Positions 36,758-49,800 of a stretch of DNA of 64,000 bases are shown piece by piece. The stretch lies in the NCBI GenBank assembly GCA_016858145.1, contig JAEHOE010000001.1, forward strand, positions 2,418,001 to 2,482,000, read 5' to 3'. The notes under the pieces are model-generated. The model ran no database searches, had not been told where the DNA came from, and saw only the letters and a list, made by a program, of their open reading frames with translations. Within the stretch, counting starts at the first letter, position 1, and the number at the start of each line of letters is the position of its first letter. The position numbers and the translations under genes are program-made. This stretch comes from Edaphochlamys debaryana. Taxonomy: Eukaryota; Chlorophyta; Chlorophyceae; Chlamydomonadales.

Positions 36758-37358
36758 CAGTGTTGCTATCTTCCTGGAGCGGAGTCGACTGACCCGTCGA
36801 CTCTTTGGGCCCTGCGGGCCCAAAGAGTCGTTCTTGCGGAGTCGACTAAGTCGGCTGCGCCACCCCCCGTAGTCCCCCGGCAACTGAGTCGGCTCCGCCG
36901 CCCCCCGTAGTCCCCAGGCGGGCCCCAGGCCCCGGTGCACAGCAAGCTTGTCCCAGGTACGGGCGGGCACGTCAGCGCCCTTCGAGCAAGCCTCATCCCG
37001 CCCCCTCGCCAACGCCTGAGGCCTGACCAGGGCTCACCACCAAATGTTCTCTTGCCCGGGCACGCTGGCCTACATTCCCTCCCCGCAGCCAACTGTCATG
37101 GTCCGTGGGCTGTAGGGCGTTCCAGCAACAAGGAACGCTCAATTGTTCTCTTGGTGTCCCCAACCGCTCTCGGGCCTCTTCCCTGTGTGCTGTCGACTAA
37201 CATCCGGATCAGCAAACCGGAGTCATTTTGTATGTGTCGACTAATTCTCAGTCCAAGCAGCCGGAGTCGGCAGAACCGTCGACTAAGTTGCCAAACCGGG
37301 AATTTTAGTCGATTTCAGTCGACTACGAAACGACTAATCGACTAAGATAGCAGCACTG
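36758..37358. mobile_element. Non-autonomous hAT-type DNA transposon (601 bp)
   Basis: The termini are inverted repeats: left CAGTGTTGCTATCTT, right (reverse complement) CAGTGCTGCTATCTT. They begin with the CAGTG typical of hAT elements. The element is flanked by a perfect 8-bp direct repeat, GTCGTGGT, at 36750-36757 and 37359-37366, the hAT target-site length. Inside each end lie several GTCGACTAA-type motifs in both orientations, probable transposase-binding subterminal repeats. A perfect 14-bp hairpin (36799-36812 with 36816-36829) and a direct repeat of GTCGGCT-CGCC-CCCCCGTAGTCCCC (about 36851-36914) are also inside. No transposase frame is present, so it needs a helper in trans. The intact TSD implies a fairly recent insertion. 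Confidence 0.9.
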
Positions 37359-37366
37359 GTCGTGGT
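37359..37366. repeat. Right target-site duplication of the hAT element
   Basis: GTCGTGGT, identical to 36750-36757. Confidence 0.9.
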
Positions 37367-37410
37367 GCACTGATGGCGCAGCCGATCAGCTGATTATGGC
37401 GTACGATACC

Positions 37411-37485
37411 GATCAGCAGCCGTGGGGATGGAGGTGTCTCCAAGCAGGCGGTGGTGAGGCGAGTACCCTACTGTGTGCTGACAAG
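37411..37485 (+). repeat. Dispersed repeat copy A
   Basis: About 75 bp starting GATCAGCAGCCGTGGGGATG and ending GTGTGCTGACAAG. It matches, inverted, 59872-59946 in an intron of the membrane kinase-like gene, with several mismatches and small gaps. The rest of 37367-37798 holds no recognised gene. Confidence 0.75.
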
Positions 37486-37798
37486 AGCTCAAGGAGCCGG
37501 TTGATGGGGGCGTGGGGAGCTGGGGACGTGCATCCAAGTCGTGGGGTACAGGGGAAGCGGTTCATGGGGTTATTTTAGAGAACGGGGCCGGGGTGTGTTG
37601 CCGTGTTGGCGTTGCATTCCGTTGGCCAACGCCAAATGGGGGCGTGGGGACATGCATACAAGTCTTTGGGTGCATCTGCACAGGTGGAGAGGCGAAAGGG
37701 GATTTGCAAATTCGCAGAGTTCAAGAATTGGTAAAGTGCGCAGTGCTCGTGCCCCAGGGTGCAGGGCTCGTGCCGTGATGTGACCGGGGGAGGGGTGT

Positions 37799-38253
37799 GA
37801 AGCTATTGCGCCGCAAGGGCCAGGAAGTCAGTCCCCGGAGCCTCCGGACACCAGCTTCGTATTCACAGCTCGCGGCAAGGGGGACTCCAAGGCAGACGCC
37901 ACGGCGAGCGCCGGCGAGGCGCGCAAGCGCGGCGGCAAGAAGCCGCTGCGCCACCAGCAAAAACTCCTGCTTGAGCTGGAGGCTCAGCTGCACCAGAAGC
38001 AACTTGAGTGCCAGCGTGCCGAGGATGAGAAGCAGTGCCTCATCGACCGCATCAAGGCGAGCTGCCGGGCATGATAGAGCTTGCCTCAAGGCAGGGGACG
38101 GGGCAAGCAGCAAGCTGGGCCCACAAAAGCGCCTTTCCGTGCATCGGGACCGCCTCGTGCTCCCTCGTGGCTTCAAGCGGGGCGTTGGTGGTGCGAAGCC
38201 GGTGGTTCGGTCTTGTATGCCACACCGTTTCGGCCAAAATGGTGGACGTGGGG
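37799..38253 (+). pseudogene. Truncated, start-less copy of the coiled-coil gene
   Basis: This copies 32876-33334 (exon 1 and part of intron 1). The ATG at 32882 corresponds to ATT at 37805, so the start codon is lost. The copied exon is otherwise nearly unchanged. Downstream exons are absent because the copy is cut at 38253, where the inverted histone segment begins. The intronic part has small indels, for example one G fewer in the G-run near 38096. It keeps the intron and is linked to flanking DNA, so it is a DNA-level duplicate and not a retrocopy. Confidence 0.88.
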
Positions 38254-38404
38254 AGCAGGAGGCAGGGGGTGCCAGCTCACCGACGGCGCTGAGGACGTGC
38301 GTTACCAAGCCAGGGGGACCTTACCCGCCGGCCCCCCAGAAGTATCATCTCTGGAGGCAACCTTCCCCAGTCCCAGCAGGAGGGAACCCGGTCACATGGA
38401 TGGT

Positions 38405-38420
38405 GGTGTTGAGAAACACC
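38405..38420 (-). terminator. Histone 3' palindrome (H4, copy 2)
   Basis: GGTGTTTCTCAACACC in sense orientation after the H4 stop. Confidence 0.9.
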
Positions 38421-38518
38421 GGGTTGGTTGGTTGCGGGCGTGTGCGGCGAGGGGGCAGGCGTGTGGAACCAGCCTCCCCAGCCCCCACACGCGGGCAGGC
38501 ACGGAGGGTCCCGCCCGC

Positions 38519-39521
<1,003 letters not shown>

Positions 39522-39618
39522 GCGTGCTTTGTGCTGAAGCCGGGGGGCTGCGGCAGGGAACGGGGTAACCCCCCTCCAGCCCGCCGCCGCCTCTCGGCCT
39601 GCGCCACCCAAACAACCC

Positions 39619-39634
39619 GGTGTTTCTCAACACC
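39619..39634 (+). terminator. Histone 3' palindrome (H3, copy 2)
   Basis: GGTGTTTCTCAACACC, matching the other five copies. Confidence 0.9.
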
Positions 39635-39842
39635 ACCTCTTCTGCGTGACTTGCCATGCTTCGGGAGAGGGAGAGGGAGGGCCCCACAGTCTCCGTGACT
39701 GCACATGCATCCGCACACCTTCCTGAGCCCCCAAACGCACTTCCCCCATGATGCTCGATAGGGTCGGGGAGGGGCCCTACAGCAGACCAGTCCGTGTGGG
39801 ATCACATCATAGTCTCCACCCTTCCGTCCTACAAGCCGGCAG

Positions 39843-40436
39843 GACCCGCTTCTTCCCTCCCCTGCCTCACCCCAACTGGCCGCGCCCCCTGCGCGCTTGA
39901 GATGGTGCTCCACCACACCCACCAGGGCTACAAACCAATCTCCCTACCTGGAGGCGACATGCCCCCTTCCTCTTTCATGTCGGAGACTAACACCGCATTG
40001 CCTTCCCGAGCTCCCGTCAACCGGCTGTGCCCGCTGCTGTCTGCCTCCTAGACCCTCAACATTCATGCATCTCCAGTCTCATGCTCAACAATGCATGCAG
40101 CCGTACCACGGGGGACTCACGCGGCAGACGCATTGCCGCTGATGCTCACCACATACTGATCCTGCAGTTCCTGCTGTATTGCTGATCCTGCAACAAGGCT
40201 CTCCGCAAATGATGATGCAGTGCGCCAATCCTCACGTACCCTCCACAACCGTCATGTACATGTTCTCAAGACTCGAATGCATCTCACAATGCCCTCATGT
40301 GCCTCGAGACGCCATCACGCCCCATGGTCTTGTCACCAGAGCGCACTGCAGCAGAGCCAGTGCTGGCGGCCGAGCGCGTGGCTGCCGGCCGCTGCCGCTT
40401 GCGCCCATCAACGAGGCCAAGGGCCTGGGCGTCCTC
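39843..40436. other. Intergenic/3'UTR of the RING gene
   Basis: No exon seen; presumably mostly 3'UTR of the minus-strand RING gene. No clear minus-strand TGTAA was found. Confidence 0.35.
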
Positions 40437-42362
40437 CTAAAATGGCAGCTTCCTCTTGCTCCGGCGCACCGGCGGGTGCCCCGGCTCACCCCTCTGCTCG
40501 TCCTCGTCCTCCCCCACTTCAGGCCGCACGCCGGCCCGGTCGACTTTCCCGGAAGCCATGGGTGCGGCCGTGGCCTGGCGCGCTACCGCCTGCTGCTCCG
40601 GCTGCATTGTCCGAGCGGCTGCCCGTTTCGCCTGCGGCGGCGCGGCGGTGGCGGCCAGCCTCTGCGTTGCCTGCAGCCGCGTCCAGCTGGCCGCCAGGCC
40701 GGACAGCGTTGCCAGAAGGCTGGCGCGCTCTTGGAGCGTGAGGGGCCGCTCCGTAAGGGCGCCCTGCGTCTCCTCCTGGGGGTGACGCGCGCAAGCGGCG
40801 GGAGGTAGTGCTACGGCCCTTGAAACCCCTGGCTGAGCCGGGCAAGCACGCTGACGACCGGCAGGGCACCAAGCACCACGCACGCTGCACGTTTACGGCT
40901 GGCGCTATGTATGGGCCCAGAAGCAATAGCTCTGCCGCAAGCACTTGCTGAGGCGGTGTCGTGTGCTCACCAGTACATGGCCCCCATGCAGCCGAGAGGC
41001 GTCGGAGGTGTAGGCCTGGATGAGCGTCTGCTCCTCGGGGGAGAACAGAATTTCCGCGGCCGCGTGCTCCGTTAGGTAGGCCGCGACCGCAGCCTCAAGG
41101 CTCGCGCGGACGCCCTCCTGGCCTCCCCCACCGCCGCCGCCGCCCTGTCCGCGCAGGTCTCCGCCCACGGCCCGGCCCAGCAGGTGGCGCATGAGGGCCT
41201 GGCGGCAGCCCAGGGACCATAGCTGCTGCTGCAGGCCGCGCTGCGCCATGCGCTCGTGGGCCAGCTTCCAGGCGGCCTTGGGCGCAGGCGCATGGACGGG
41301 GAAGAGAGGTGAGCGGACGCGGCAGCAAGGCCAGTTGCGTTGCGGAGTTTACGCCTGTGACCTGAGTGCTCCAGCACAGAGAACATCCGAGGGTGCGCAC
41401 ACGATGTACTTCGCTGTATAGCCGCAGCGCCCATACCCTTACGCCCGCTGACCCACATCAGCCTCCTGCTCCTTGGCTTGCTCCAGCTTCAGTCCCCTGG
41501 CCTTGAGCTCCACCTGCGCCTTCCCGAGCTGGGACTTGAGCCTGCGGGCCTCCTGCGGTTTCGGGCACGGCAGCAGCATTCCTGCTGTGACTGGCAGAAG
41601 CACGAGGCGTACACCTGGCCTGCAACGGAAAGCCTGATGACGTACGGAAAGTCCAGGCGTTGCTGCTTGGGGCTCGCCGTGAATGTGGTAGGTGCTGGCC
41701 CACCTGCTCCGCGGCGTGCTTGGCCTGCTGCACCTTGAGAAGCAGTGCCTCCCGTTCCGCCACCTCGGACTGGGAGAGGCCAGCGGCGGAGGCGCCTGCT
41801 GCCGCGGCCGCGTCTTGAGGCTGCTGAAGGACCGGAAGGTTGAAGACCCGGACCAGCTGACCGGGCTGTGCCCTGCGGGCATGCACGGGGCGCGGCTGGT
41901 TGGACCAACATATTACAAATTCCTGCTGGATTGCTGTTGCCGTGGGACAATTTAGGCATCTGTAGCGCCACACGGAACGTCGCAACGTTCACATCGTGCA
42001 ACCCAGCACTCACGGTGCCCGGCAGTGAGGGCAGCGCTGCTCCTTGTCAAGCCACGCCCGCATGCAGCTCTCGCCTGAGGGGGGCGTGGGGAGGATGGGA
42101 ATGAAGGTGATAAAGGCTCCCGCCAGTGCTGGCTCCCGCCCTGCCTGCACGTGACGGCACGTTCCCAGGACTCACCTGCGTGGTGCCCGCAAGTGAGGAC
42201 AGCACAGCCGTGGGGTCCGCCTTCAGTGTACGGCTCCATGCAAACCATGCATTCGGCACATACGCTTGGGCCGGGCTGGGCGGGTTCCAGTGCTGGCCCC
42301 GCGTCCTCGTCGTCGTCCGAGTCCGAGATAACGACAATGTGCTCTGGAGGCATGGGGGCCAT
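40437..42362 (-). CDS. SIM + RING + coiled-coil protein, putative SUMO-targeted E3 ligase
   Basis: Six exons (42362-42176, 42074-42014, 41872-41704, 41552-41457, 41276-40971, 40775-40437) give 385 residues. The N-terminus carries a classic SUMO-interacting motif, HIVVISDSDDDED. A RING finger follows, split by intron 1: CMVC, then LTCGHH, SCMRAWL and RCPHC. The fifth zinc-ligand position, His or Cys in normal RINGs, is Gly here, with an extra His shifted to C-G-H-H. A coiled coil spans exons 3-4 (EREALLLKVQQAKHAAEQ; RRLKSQLGKAQVELKARG). A helical, Gly-interrupted region and a basic C-terminus (VRRSKRKLPF) that could be a nuclear signal end the protein. SIM plus RING is the RNF4/Slx8 (STUbL) arrangement, while RING plus coiled coil resembles TRAIP. 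Start is at 42362 or the in-frame ATG at 42353. Confidence 0.75.
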
Positions 42363-42517
42363 CCAGTAAGCGTGTATGAAGCTTTCACACGCTGCTATGC
42401 TCTCGCGTGTGCTTACGAGCGTGCGCAGCAGCCATCCTCGCGATGTTTGCTGCTAAAGCCAGTTGCCCTTGAGCGCTAAATCAGATAAACTCTCCGTCTA
42501 TAGCTGAGTACATTTGC

Positions 42518-43322
42518 ATGGTGGCAGGGAGAGTGTGCGAAGTGCCGCGGGCTGTGCGGGCTGCGACAAGCTGTCGCCTCATGCGAAACCTTGTGTGGAT
42601 TCTGACCAGCTCCCATGAAGCTCGAGTCCTTGATCGCTTTGACCCACTTGAAGGGGAGCCCAGCGCGCTAGGCATTGAAGAACGGGTTGAACGGATCACC
42701 CGATCCATGGTTCCCGCAGACAGGATTCTTGAGCAACTGAGGCTGAGATTTGATGACGATTGGTGCAGCGACAGGTTACAGACACGCCCTGAGTTGTTTC
42801 AGACGGATGGCACTCCCCCAGGGGTGAAGATGTGCCGTTGGATGCATTGGATGGGGCCAGCTAAGCACAGGAAGTGTTATATCCCGCGTTGGCAGCATCG
42901 GCTGCTTATAAGGTTTCGCCTATGCACGTTTGCGTTGGAGGTGAATCGGCCAGGGGGACGGCCGAGGCATGAGCGGTGGTGCAGAGCCTGCGGAGACCAC
43001 GGGGCAGTAGAAGATGAGCGGCATTTCTTGCTGGAGTGCCCTGCTTTAGCTGAAGCTAGACAAGGCTTGTGGGCCTTAGGAGTCACGCCAGGAAGCACTA
43101 TGATGGAGGTTATGGCAGGACCGGACCAGAGGGGTTTGGCGCGGGTAATTGCCGAGATGAGACACGCGCGCTTTTTGAGGCTAGCAGACTTAGCGTAAAT
43201 GGTTGGACCAAGAACATTATTGATGATAGCTGCAAATGATAGCTGCTGTTGCTGAGGTCTATGAAGCCTTTTGGCTCGTTTGGACCTCACAGCCATGAAG
43301 CTGTGTAACAATCATCATCATC
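42518..43322 (+). mobile_element. 5'-truncated LINE (non-LTR retrotransposon) 3' end
   Basis: An open frame to 43198 encodes the C-terminal end of a LINE ORF2. It has an Arg-rich segment (LIRFRLCTFALEVNRPGGRP) followed by the zinc-knuckle of reverse transcriptases, C-x2-C ... H-x4-C (CRACGDHGAVEDERHFLLEC). Upstream RT and endonuclease domains are missing, as expected for 5' truncation. Downstream are TGTAA (43304-43308) and a short (CAT)n tail to about 43322. The 5' boundary and target-site duplication were not identified. It sits about 150 bp upstream of the RING gene's start, in opposite orientation. Confidence 0.75.
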
Positions 43323-43888
43323 AGTCCTTGATGTCGACATGTCTCTCTTCTGCAGAACCGCTTACTGGCGGGACTTGATGGCGGGACGCAGCTGCCCTTA
43401 GGACCCCAACCCCAACATGCATGGCCAAGCGGCCGAGCGAGGCAGAGCGGGAAGAGGCATAGCGGCGGGTGAACAGACTGGCGGCGAGATAGTCAGGAGG
43501 TGGAGAGTAGGATGGCCGGAGGAAGGCGGGGGGGAACGCGCTAGCCATGGTCGGGAGGCGGGGTGATGCCCGGCCAGGGGCGTGGGTATGGCCCTATGGC
43601 GTGCCGAACGGGATCGGCAGCATGCCTTGCCCTGCTGCTACAGCGCCCCGCCACACTATGCATCGTCTTTTAGAATAGAGGTGCTGCTTATCAACAGTTC
43701 TTGCTCATCCACCCCGCGCACGGGATTGTCACACATAACAAAGTCGACAAGGTTGCCGGCGCCCATGTCGCTGTAGCTTTGGGTCGTATTGAATCGCGAA
43801 GCAACACGAGTTGGCCTGTCGCGCTGTGGGGATGTGGGAATGACGGATGGCCGGCCTGAGGCCAGGCCGGACTGTGAGAGCTTGAGCG
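43323..43888. other. Upstream region of the TRP-like channel gene
   Basis: No gene recognised between the LINE tail and the ATG at 43889; it presumably holds the channel gene's promoter and 5'UTR. Confidence 0.35.
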
Positions 43889-46800
43889 ATGGAGGAGGTT
43901 CCTGAGCTTGGAATTCTGCTGGAGGAGGAAGTGACGCCGCGCGATGTGCCACGCGCCGAGCAGCTTCCACCCCAGCGACTTGCGCCGCAGAACCCGTTGC
44001 CCCCGCCGCCCGCTCCGGCCCTGAACGGCTCGGCGGCCCAGCCTTCCCCGTTGCGCGTGCTGCCAGCTGCGTCCCAGGATGTCGAGGCCGCAGCCATCTC
44101 GGTGGCTCGCTATCGGGCGCTCGTGGTGGAGCGGCGGCGGGGAGCCTCACATCCACAGCAGCCGCTGGCCCTTTGGGGGGCGGCCGGTGACGAGTCCCGC
44201 ATCCGAGCAGCCGCCAGCGAGCGGGGCTGGGGTGGCGTCGCGTCCCTGCTGCTCTTCGTCCTCAGCGGCGACGAAGTGGCGGCGGCCGCGGAGCTGCAGC
44301 GGATCAGTCGGCAGGCATCCTCGGCCACGGCCGCCACGGCCTGCAGCACGCTCTGCTCCTGGCCCGCCTCCGCCCTGCTCGCAACCGACCCCGTGGGCCC
44401 GGGCGGGGCCTCGGAGAACGGCAGCACGGGCCTGCGTACGGCCGGGCCCAGCCGCGCAACCGATCCCTCGCCATCCCCGCGGCCCTCATACACCGGCCTC
44501 CTGTCCCGCCCCGGCCTGGCCACCGCCGGGCCCTCCCGGCACTCGCACGCCCGCAACCCGCGCCACACCCTAACCTCGGGAGGGGTTGCGGTCCCGGGCG
44601 CTGCCGCGGCCACCGAGCTCGGCTGCTGTGACCGCGCCGCCGCGCGCCTGACCCAGTGCCGGGAGGCCTATGCGTGGCTGCGCGCCCTGGGCTTCCTGGC
44701 CGAGGGTTGCACGCCCCTCTCCGCCGCCGCCGCCCTGGGCAGCCCCGGCCTGGTGGCTACCATGCTGGCAGCGGGGGCCCCCCCGGACGCCGCCCCCCTG
44801 GTGCCGCTGACCCCCCTGGGGCAGTCGGAGCGCCGCGCCAGTGACAGCGACGCCGCCGCCGCCGCCGCCGCCGCGCCCAGCCGCAACGGCAGCGATGTGG
44901 GTCAGGAGGGCGGCGGGGTGCCGCCGGTGCGGCTGGGGACCACGTCAGCAGGGGCGGCCTTGGTCGGGGCGGTCAGGACCAGGGCGTGGATCACCCCGCT
45001 CACGGCCGCGGCGCTGTTTGGGGACGTGGAGGTGGTGAGGCAGCTGCTGGAGGCGGGGGCGGACCCAGAGGCTCACAGCTGGGTGCTCGTGGGCCCGGGC
45101 GGAGTGAACGACGACGGCGACGGCGGCAGCGTGGCGCCGCCAGCCGCAGCAGAGCTGCTGCGCTTCCCGCCGGCGGCGGTGACGCCCTGCTGGGAGGTGG
45201 CGGCGGCGCTGCGGGCGGCGGCGGAGGTGCGGCGGCGGCGGGCCGGCGGCGGCGGGGGCCGGTTCCGGCCCGTGTCCAGCTCCCGGGGTCGCCGCGGGTC
45301 GGGCACGTTGTCCGGAGCCCTGGGCGAGGCTGTGGTGGAGGAGAGCCGGGCGATGCTGCTGCCGCCGGGCGATTCTGACGTGGCGTCAACTGTCCCTGTG
45401 TCCGTTATGACGGTTGCGGTCATGAGGGCTCTGGCGGATGAGGACTTGGCCAGGGCCCTGGAGCTGGTCGCACGGCCGTCGGAAGTCAGCATTTCCAAAC
45501 CGGCGGCTGGCGGCAGCGGTGACGGCGGCGGCAGGGTCGGTGGCAGCGGAGGCAGCTGGCCTTCGGTGGCGGAGGTTGTGAGGCTGTCTCCGAACAGCAC
45601 CAACCGCCCTGCAGGGATCATGCTGCTGCCGCCGCCGCCCCTGCCGCCTCCCAGGCCCCCGACCCCGCTGTCCTCCCTGACCTACCTCCCCGGGCCGCCT
45701 ATGCCGCCGCCGCCACACGCGCCGCTCCCTCCGCCGCCGGCCCCGCTACCCCAGCCGCAGCCCAAAGCGGTGCGCGCCGCCTCGCCGCCGCTGCTGGGCG
45801 AACCCCGTCAGGAGGACGAACCTGAGCCGCTTTCGCCGTATGGACCCTTTGGCGGCGCCGCAGCGGCCGCAGCGGCGGCCAGCGCTGCGGCCGCGCCCGG
45901 CGACGCCCCCTCCAGAACCTCGACCTTCGCCACGCCGAGCGCCTCTCACCAGCAGCCCTCGGCCCTCTACCCCCAACCAGTCACCTCATACTTCTCCCAC
46001 TTTTCCCAAGCACAAGGGCACCACCAGCGCCCTGGCCGTGACTCCCAAGCGGGGCAGCACGGCCGCCCCAGCCTCAGCACCGCTGCGTTCGGCGCTCTGC
46101 CCTCGGGCGCAGGCTCAGGCGCAGCGGGCGGCGGCAGCGACGGCCCCAGCGCGCCCACGTGGCTCCGCGCCTTCGGCCCAGACCTGGACGGGCTGTGGCG
46201 CAAGGGCTGGCTGCTGCACGGCGCGGACCCGCGGCTGGCGGCGACCTGGGCCGCGGCGCTGGTGGAGGATGTGGCGGCGGCGGCGGCGTGCGGCGGCGGC
46301 GGCAGGGGTGCAGGCGGCGGCGGCGGCAGTGGTTACCGGGGTACGTGTGGAGACGATGGGGGCGGAGGCGGCGAGACGGCATGTGGAGGTGGCGGGGGCT
46401 GCGCGTGCCTGCAGGCGGCGGCGCTGGCGGAGCTGGTGGTGCGGGCGGCGCTGACGCAGCTGACGGTGGACACGTTCCCGCTGGTGGCGGCGGCGACGGC
46501 GCCGGTGGGCGAGCCTGGCGGCGCCGCCGAGCCCGGCCGCCGCTCCGCTTCGGGCGCGGTGTCGGACCTGGACCGTGAGGCGCGCCGTCGCGTGCAGGGG
46601 AGGTCCAGCCGCCGGTCCGTCCCTGGCCTGGCGGCCGGCAGCTGCCCGGGCTCGGGCTCCGAGCGGGAGCGCTCCGCACCCGACATGGCACCGGGGCGGA
46701 GCGGCGGCGGCGACGGTGACGGCGGCGGTGGCGGTGGCGGTGGCGGCGGCAGCGGCGGCTCGGCGGCGGCGGCGGCAGCTGTGGAAGCCGCGCTGCGGCG

Positions 46801-49800
46801 TATCGTGCTGGAGGGCGCCGCGGCGCTGGCTCGTGCGGGAGTGGCGGTCCGGCGGCTCCGCTGCGGCCGCCTCGAGTCCCTGGCGGCGCTGGCGGCGCCA
46901 GGCGCCGCCGACCGCTGGGTGAGCCGCGTCCTGACGTCCCTCCAGGCCCCGAAACCAACTGCCGGCGGCGGAGCCGGCGGCGGCGTTGGCGCCGGCAGCC
47001 TGCTGGTGCCGCTGTCGGCGTCGGCGTCGGCACGATCGACGGCGTCGTCGGTGCCTAGTGACGGCGCGAAAGGCGGCGGCGGCGCGGCGCTGCCACGGCG
47101 GCACTACCGTCACCTGCGCTGGCCCGTGGCCGACCCTTGGGCTACGGTGCTGGACGTGTACCATGATGCGTATGCGCCGCCGCGGGTGCTGCCACAGGGC
47201 CCCGCGCACCTCATCAGCCCCGCATGGGCGGCGCGGCGGCGGCAGCTGCAGCACACGCCGCGGCAGCGGCACGAGCAGCGCGGCGGGGGCCTGGCGGCGG
47301 CGGCAGCAGCAGCGGCGGCGGCAAGAGGAGAGGCGGCGGAGGCGGGGCCACCGGCAGGAACGCAGCCGGCGGCGGCCAAGCTCTTCGCGGCGGCGTTCCG
47401 GACCACTGCCGTGGATTCGGCCGTCGCGAGATCTGGATTCGCCGCCATGCTGGAGCGCCTGGCGGCGGAGGCGGCAGCGCTGGCGGCGACGGCAGCGACG
47501 GCAGCGGGCCTGGCGGCGGCCGCGGCGGCGGAGAGGCCAGAGTCTAAAGTAGACGACAGGGCGCCGCCGCGCCGCTACTCCACCTTTGACTGGGGCATGG
47601 CGTCTATGTCAATGCGAAGCGCCGCCGACAGCATCGGCGGCGGAGGCGACGGCAGCGGCGGCGGCACACCGAAGGCGGCGGCGCCCGAGGCGGCGGCAGC
47701 GCTGGAGGCGGCGGAAGAGGCGTGGCGGTACATCATAGCCGAGGGCCTGCCGTGGCTGCTCGCCGCCGTACCGCGTACGACAGTCGTGCGGGGAGGCACG
47801 TGGCTCCAGCTGCGCCAGGCGCTCTGTCTCTCGGTGTGCAGCGGCGGCATGGCTGAGGGCTTCACAGGCGCCGACTTTGGCCGGGGCGGCGTCGGGCCCG
47901 CGGCGGCAACGTCGGCCGCCGCCAATGCCGCCAGCGGCGAGTGGGTTGAGTGGCGTCGCCATTTCAGCCGCGTGATCACGTCGATCTCCAAAATCGCCAC
48001 GTGCCTGCCCTCGCACCTGGTCCCCGACATGTGCACCGTACTCACCCGGGCCTGGGAGGACGCGGAGAACCTGGACCGGGCTGCCACTGGCCCTAGCGCC
48101 AGCGGCAGCGCCGCCGCTTCCGGCATGCAACCGCCACGCCCACGGGACGGCAGCAACGGCAGCGGCAGCGGCAGGGTGGGCAGCGCCAACGGCGGCTTCG
48201 CGCGGCTGCTGGCGGCGGCGGCGGTGGCGGCGGCGGCGGCGCCGCTGTACGCTCCGTCCCGCCTGGCGGCGGCGGTCCAGGGCGGCCCCGACGCGCCCGT
48301 GTCCTCCGCCTGCGCCCAGCTAAGGCCCAAGCCCCTGCGCACCGCCCTGTCCGCCCTCTCCGTCCTGCTGGAGGAGCTGTGCTACAGCGCCCCCGCTACG
48401 GCCGCCACCGGCGCCGGCGGCGCCGCCAGCGGCGCAGCCACCGTCAGCGCCGGACCTGACGACTACCCTCAGCCAGCGGTGGCGGCTGTGGCAGCACCAG
48501 TCAACGGGCCTTCGGCCCAGCCGGCAGACGGCGTGCACCGGGCGCCGTCCCTGCCCCTGGGGTCCATCAAGCGGAGTGCAGTGGCGGCGTCCTTCGCCCA
48601 CGCCCCAGCAGTCACCATCACAGCAGCGGCCGGCATCCCCCCGGGCGCTCCCAGTACGCCCGGCCGGCGAGCCACCTCCGTCGCCTCCGTCGCGAGCCTC
48701 GCCGCCGCCGCCGCCAGCGCCGCCGCCGCCGCCGCGGCGCCGGCGGCCTCGGGCGCGCTCGCGCGCGTCACTGCGCTCGAGTGGGAGCGGTTGCTCGTGT
48801 CGACGGTTGGCGCCGTACCGCGGCAGTTGGGCGGGCGGTTGGGCGTCACGGCGGAGGTGACGCTGCTGTGTCGGGCGGCGGTGCCGCTGGCGGCGTCGCA
48901 GCACCCCGAGGCGGCGGCGCTGCTGTGCCGCTCGGTGCTCGAGGTGCGCCCCGACTCCGAGCTCATGTACGGGGGCCTCGCCACTCTGGCGGCCCGGCTG
49001 CGGAGGGTGCGGACCGCGCAGTCGCCGCAGGTGGGGGTGGCTGCTGGGGGGTGGGGGATGCACAGGTGGGGTGGAGTGATCTGGGTCGGGGTAGTTTGGG
49101 GTTGCGAGGGGTGGGGTGGGGCTCCTGGGGCGAGCCGTGTGGAGTCCCTGCCGGCCCTGTCGTGCAGTCCGGCAGACCGCCCCCGCAGTCGTACCGGGCA
49201 GTACGACGCGCCCCGCGCTCACTCCCATGCAACCTGCCCACCTCCTCCCCCGTAGGTCCAGCTGCTCATGGAGTGCCTGCTGCGCCACCGGCCCCGCGAC
49301 GCCGCCACCCTCCTCATCCGCACGGGCCTGGGCTGGCCGGCGGTCATCAGCGGCACCGGCCCCTCCGCCTCCCCCTCCGACCCCGCCCACCCGCACCCCT
49401 ACCACCGCCTCCACGGCCCCGGCGCCGGCGCCTCCCCGGCCTCCGCCGCGGCCCCCGTCGTCTGCACCGCCACCTTCGCCGCCCCCGTCACCACCACCAC
49501 GCCAGCGCTCAAGACCACACTCGAGTCAGCCTGGTGGCGCCCGCCCCCGCGCCTCACGCGCCGGCGGGGCCCCGACAGCTTCGCCCCGCTGAGACTCAAC
49601 GTGGCCATGCTAACGCCCGAGGGCCTGGGCGGCGGCAGGCGCGGTGACGGCGGCGGCGGTGGCAAGGAGGGCGACGGCGGCGGCGTCAAGCCCCCGCCCG
49701 AGGGCCCGGCGGCCGTCGCTCGGGGCGGGCTCAAGCTGCATGCGGCCCCCCGCAAGCGGCCCAGCGCCGCCCTGCACACACACAGCAGCGGCAACGCAGC

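Noticed and set aside
41116..41154. Gly codon repeat read as a CRISPR or tandem array
   Set aside because: It is a coding poly-Gly tract in exon 5 of the RING gene; no spacer-repeat structure exists anywhere in the window.
46074..47272. Long Arg-rich minus-strand frames across the TRP gene exon 1
   Set aside because: They are reverse-strand shadows of GCG/GGC repeats; the plus-strand frame continues into splice-supported membrane exons.
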